Positions 62,809 through 64,000 of a stretch of 64,000 bases of DNA are shown here, piece by piece. The notes beneath the pieces are model-generated. The model did not search any database. It saw only the letters and a program-made list of their open reading frames with translations, and had not been told where the DNA came from. A program made the position numbers and the translations under genes. The stretch's first letter is position 1, and every line of letters begins with the position of its first letter. The DNA comes from Rubrivivax sp. (GTDB taxonomy: Bacteria > Pseudomonadota > Gammaproteobacteria > Burkholderiales > Burkholderiaceae_C). The DNA lies in the NCBI GenBank assembly GCA_027484825.1, contig JAIXSE010000016.1:186001-250000 (forward strand). The letters run 5' to 3'.

Positions 62809-63844
62809 CAGGCAGCAGGCGCGTCAGCTCGTTGAGCAGCGCCTCCTCAAAGGCAGGTTCGGGCTGGAAGTCTAGCGCCACCACCCAGATGCGACAGCCT
62901 TGCAGCGCTTCGGGGCGCAATTTCACGGCGTCTTTTTCGGTGATGACGACCTCATCGGTGCGGGCCCACGGCAGCGGGTCCAGCGGCGCATGGTCGGGCA
63001 GGGGCAGGGCGCGGAAGCTCAGGCCCTGGTCGCCCAGCATGTCAAAAAAGCGTTGCGGGCGGGCCAGGCCGGCCGCGGCGATCAGCGGCTTGCCACGCAG
63101 CGCATGCAGACGCTCCATCCGGGGCGCTTCGCCTCGCCACCAGTCCGCCAGGGCGCAGGCGCCGGCCAACTGACGCACGCCCAGATAGCCGGGCAGGCCG
63201 GTGCTGCGCAGGCCGGTGGAATACAGCACCAACTGGCGGTTGCTGCTGCCGGGTGGCGGCGGGAGCTGGCGCGACTGGCGCAGCGGCCCGGCGGGCAGCA
63301 AGCGGCCATTGGCCAGGCCGCGTTCGTCGAAGACCAGCACGCTGAGCTGACGCGGCAGGCGCCAGTGTTGCAGGCCGTCGTCGGAGATCAGTACCTGCAC
63401 GTCGGGATGCGCCTGCAGCAGCGCGTGGGCCGTGGCGACCCGGTCGCGGCCCACGGCCACCGGCACCCGGGCCCGCAGATGGATCATCAGCGGCTCGTCC
63501 CCGACGTCTGCGGCCCGATCGCCGTCCTGCAGCACACGGATGCGCTGGTCGTCCGCCCGGCCGTAGCCGCGTGAGATCACACCGGCGCGAATGCCGGCGC
63601 GTGCCAGGATGGCAAGGATGGCCAGGGTGGTGGGGGTCTTGCCGGCGCCGCCGACGACCCAGTTGCCCACCACCACGACCGGCACAGGCAAACGCGCAGC
63701 GCGCTTGAGGCCCAGCCGGTACAGGCCCACCTTCAGCCGCAGCAGGCCGGCATGCAGGGCGCCGAGCGGGCGCAGCCATTGCGCCAGGCGGTCGTTCTCC
63801 CGCCAGGCGCGCTGCAGCCGCTCTTCCAGCGAGCCGGGGTTCAT
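62798..63844 (-). CDS. lpxK: Tetraacyldisaccharide 4'-kinase LpxK
   Basis: Phosphorylates the 4' position of the lipid A disaccharide precursor at the inner membrane. The 348-residue protein has the P-loop [13 protein letters not shown], the motif [21 protein letters not shown] and a hydrophobic N-terminal part. It overlaps the exbD stop by ATGA and the Trm112 start by 11 bp. Confidence 0.96.
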   Translation of the reverse strand: MNPGSLEERLQRAWRENDRLAQWLRPLGALHAGLLRLKVGLYRLGLKRAARLPVPVVVVGNWVVGGAGKTPTTLAILAILARAGIRAGVISRGYGRADDQRIRVLQDGDRAADVGDEPLMIHLRARVPVAVGRDRVATAHALLQAHPDVQVLISDDGLQHWRLPRQLSVLVFDERGLANGRLLPAGPLRQSRQLPPPPGSSNRQLVLYSTGLRSTGLPGYLGVRQLAGACALADWWRGEAPRMERLHALRGKPLIAAAGLARPQRFFDMLGDQGLSFRALPLPDHAPLDPLPWARTDEVVITEKDAVKLRPEALQGCRIWVVALDFQPEPAFEEALLNELTRLLPDGP

Positions 63845-64000
63845 TCCCGGGGCTTGTTGGCGGCGAAGGTCAGCCGCGGCAAATTGGCGCGGCGGGCCGC
63901 GTCCATCACGTTGACCACCGCCTGATGCGGCGTGGCGGCATCGGCGGAGATGATCAGCACCGGCTCCTGCTTGCCCTGGGCGGCGGCTTGCAGGGCGGCG
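63841..64000 (-). CDS. ExbD/TolR family protein (5' end cut by window edge)
   Basis: The visible 52 C-terminal residues read EPVLIISADAATPHQAVVN then VMDAARRANLPRLTFAANK, the periplasmic ExbD/TolR domain. Its stop overlaps the lpxK start by ATGA. In betaproteobacteria an exbB-exbD pair commonly heads the lpxK operon, so an exbB likely lies further on. It is a third ExbD-type gene in the window. Confidence 0.85.
   Translation of the reverse strand, partial: AALQAAAQGKQEPVLIISADAATPHQAVVNVMDAARRANLPRLTFAANKPRE

Overview
The window is high-GC (roughly two-thirds G+C), densely packed bacterial chromosome. Several gene orders point to a betaproteobacterium of the order Burkholderiales: exbD-lpxK-trm112-kdsB-adk, smpB divergent from ratA-rnfH, guaB near guaA, and a PhaR-type PHB regulator. 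A plant- or soil-associated Roseateles/Mitsuaria/Rhizobacter-like organism fits best. The genus is inference; no rRNA or tRNA gene is present to test it.

Layout. 1-3.8 kb: cyanase and a flavin reductase, a GT14-type glycosyltransferase, a LacI/GntR-like regulator, a 71-bp-period intergenic repeat and phaR. 3.9-11.2 kb: a plant-interaction block with a secreted NLP (necrosis-inducing) protein divergent from a GH9 and a GH48 cellulase, each ending in a related CBM2. 11.2-16.1 kb: small unknown or poorly known proteins (LemA-like, ankyrin, secreted unknowns). 16.3-26.7 kb: housekeeping genes (rimO, metC, smpB, ratA, rnfH, guaB, guaA) interrupted by a gene whose C-terminus looks like a circularly permuted OTU cysteine protease. 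26.7-32.4 kb: a degraded accessory island with a frameshifted vgrG (type VI secretion spike), an IS3 remnant, AT-rich orphan genes and two paralogues of an unknown family. 32.4-45 kb: AraC regulator, FMN-binding protein, a large di-heme lipoprotein with two discoidin domains, D-lactate dehydrogenase, a phosphodiesterase, an MNT nucleotidyltransferase with a truncated partner, DUF72, tadA and a His-tailed LD-carboxypeptidase. 45-60 kb: an oligopeptide ABC importer, a TonB-dependent receptor and a tonB-exbB-exbD-exbD-TPR operon. 60-64 kb: an SDR dehydrogenase and the adk-kdsB-trm112-lpxK-exbD operon.

How the parts fit together. The NLP and the GH9/GH48 pair suggest attack on plant tissue and crystalline cellulose. 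The 45-60 kb block could form one import route across both membranes: the TonB-dependent receptor powered by TonB/ExbB/ExbD, then the ABC importer. Its substrate is not readable from sequence. The best candidates for something little described are the permuted OTU-like protein (17.7-18.8 kb), the paralogous family in the type VI remnant island (28.7 and 31.9 kb), the discoidin/di-heme fusion (34.1-37.4 kb) and the MNT gene with its operator array (41.3 kb). All assignments come from reading the sequence; no database search was run.
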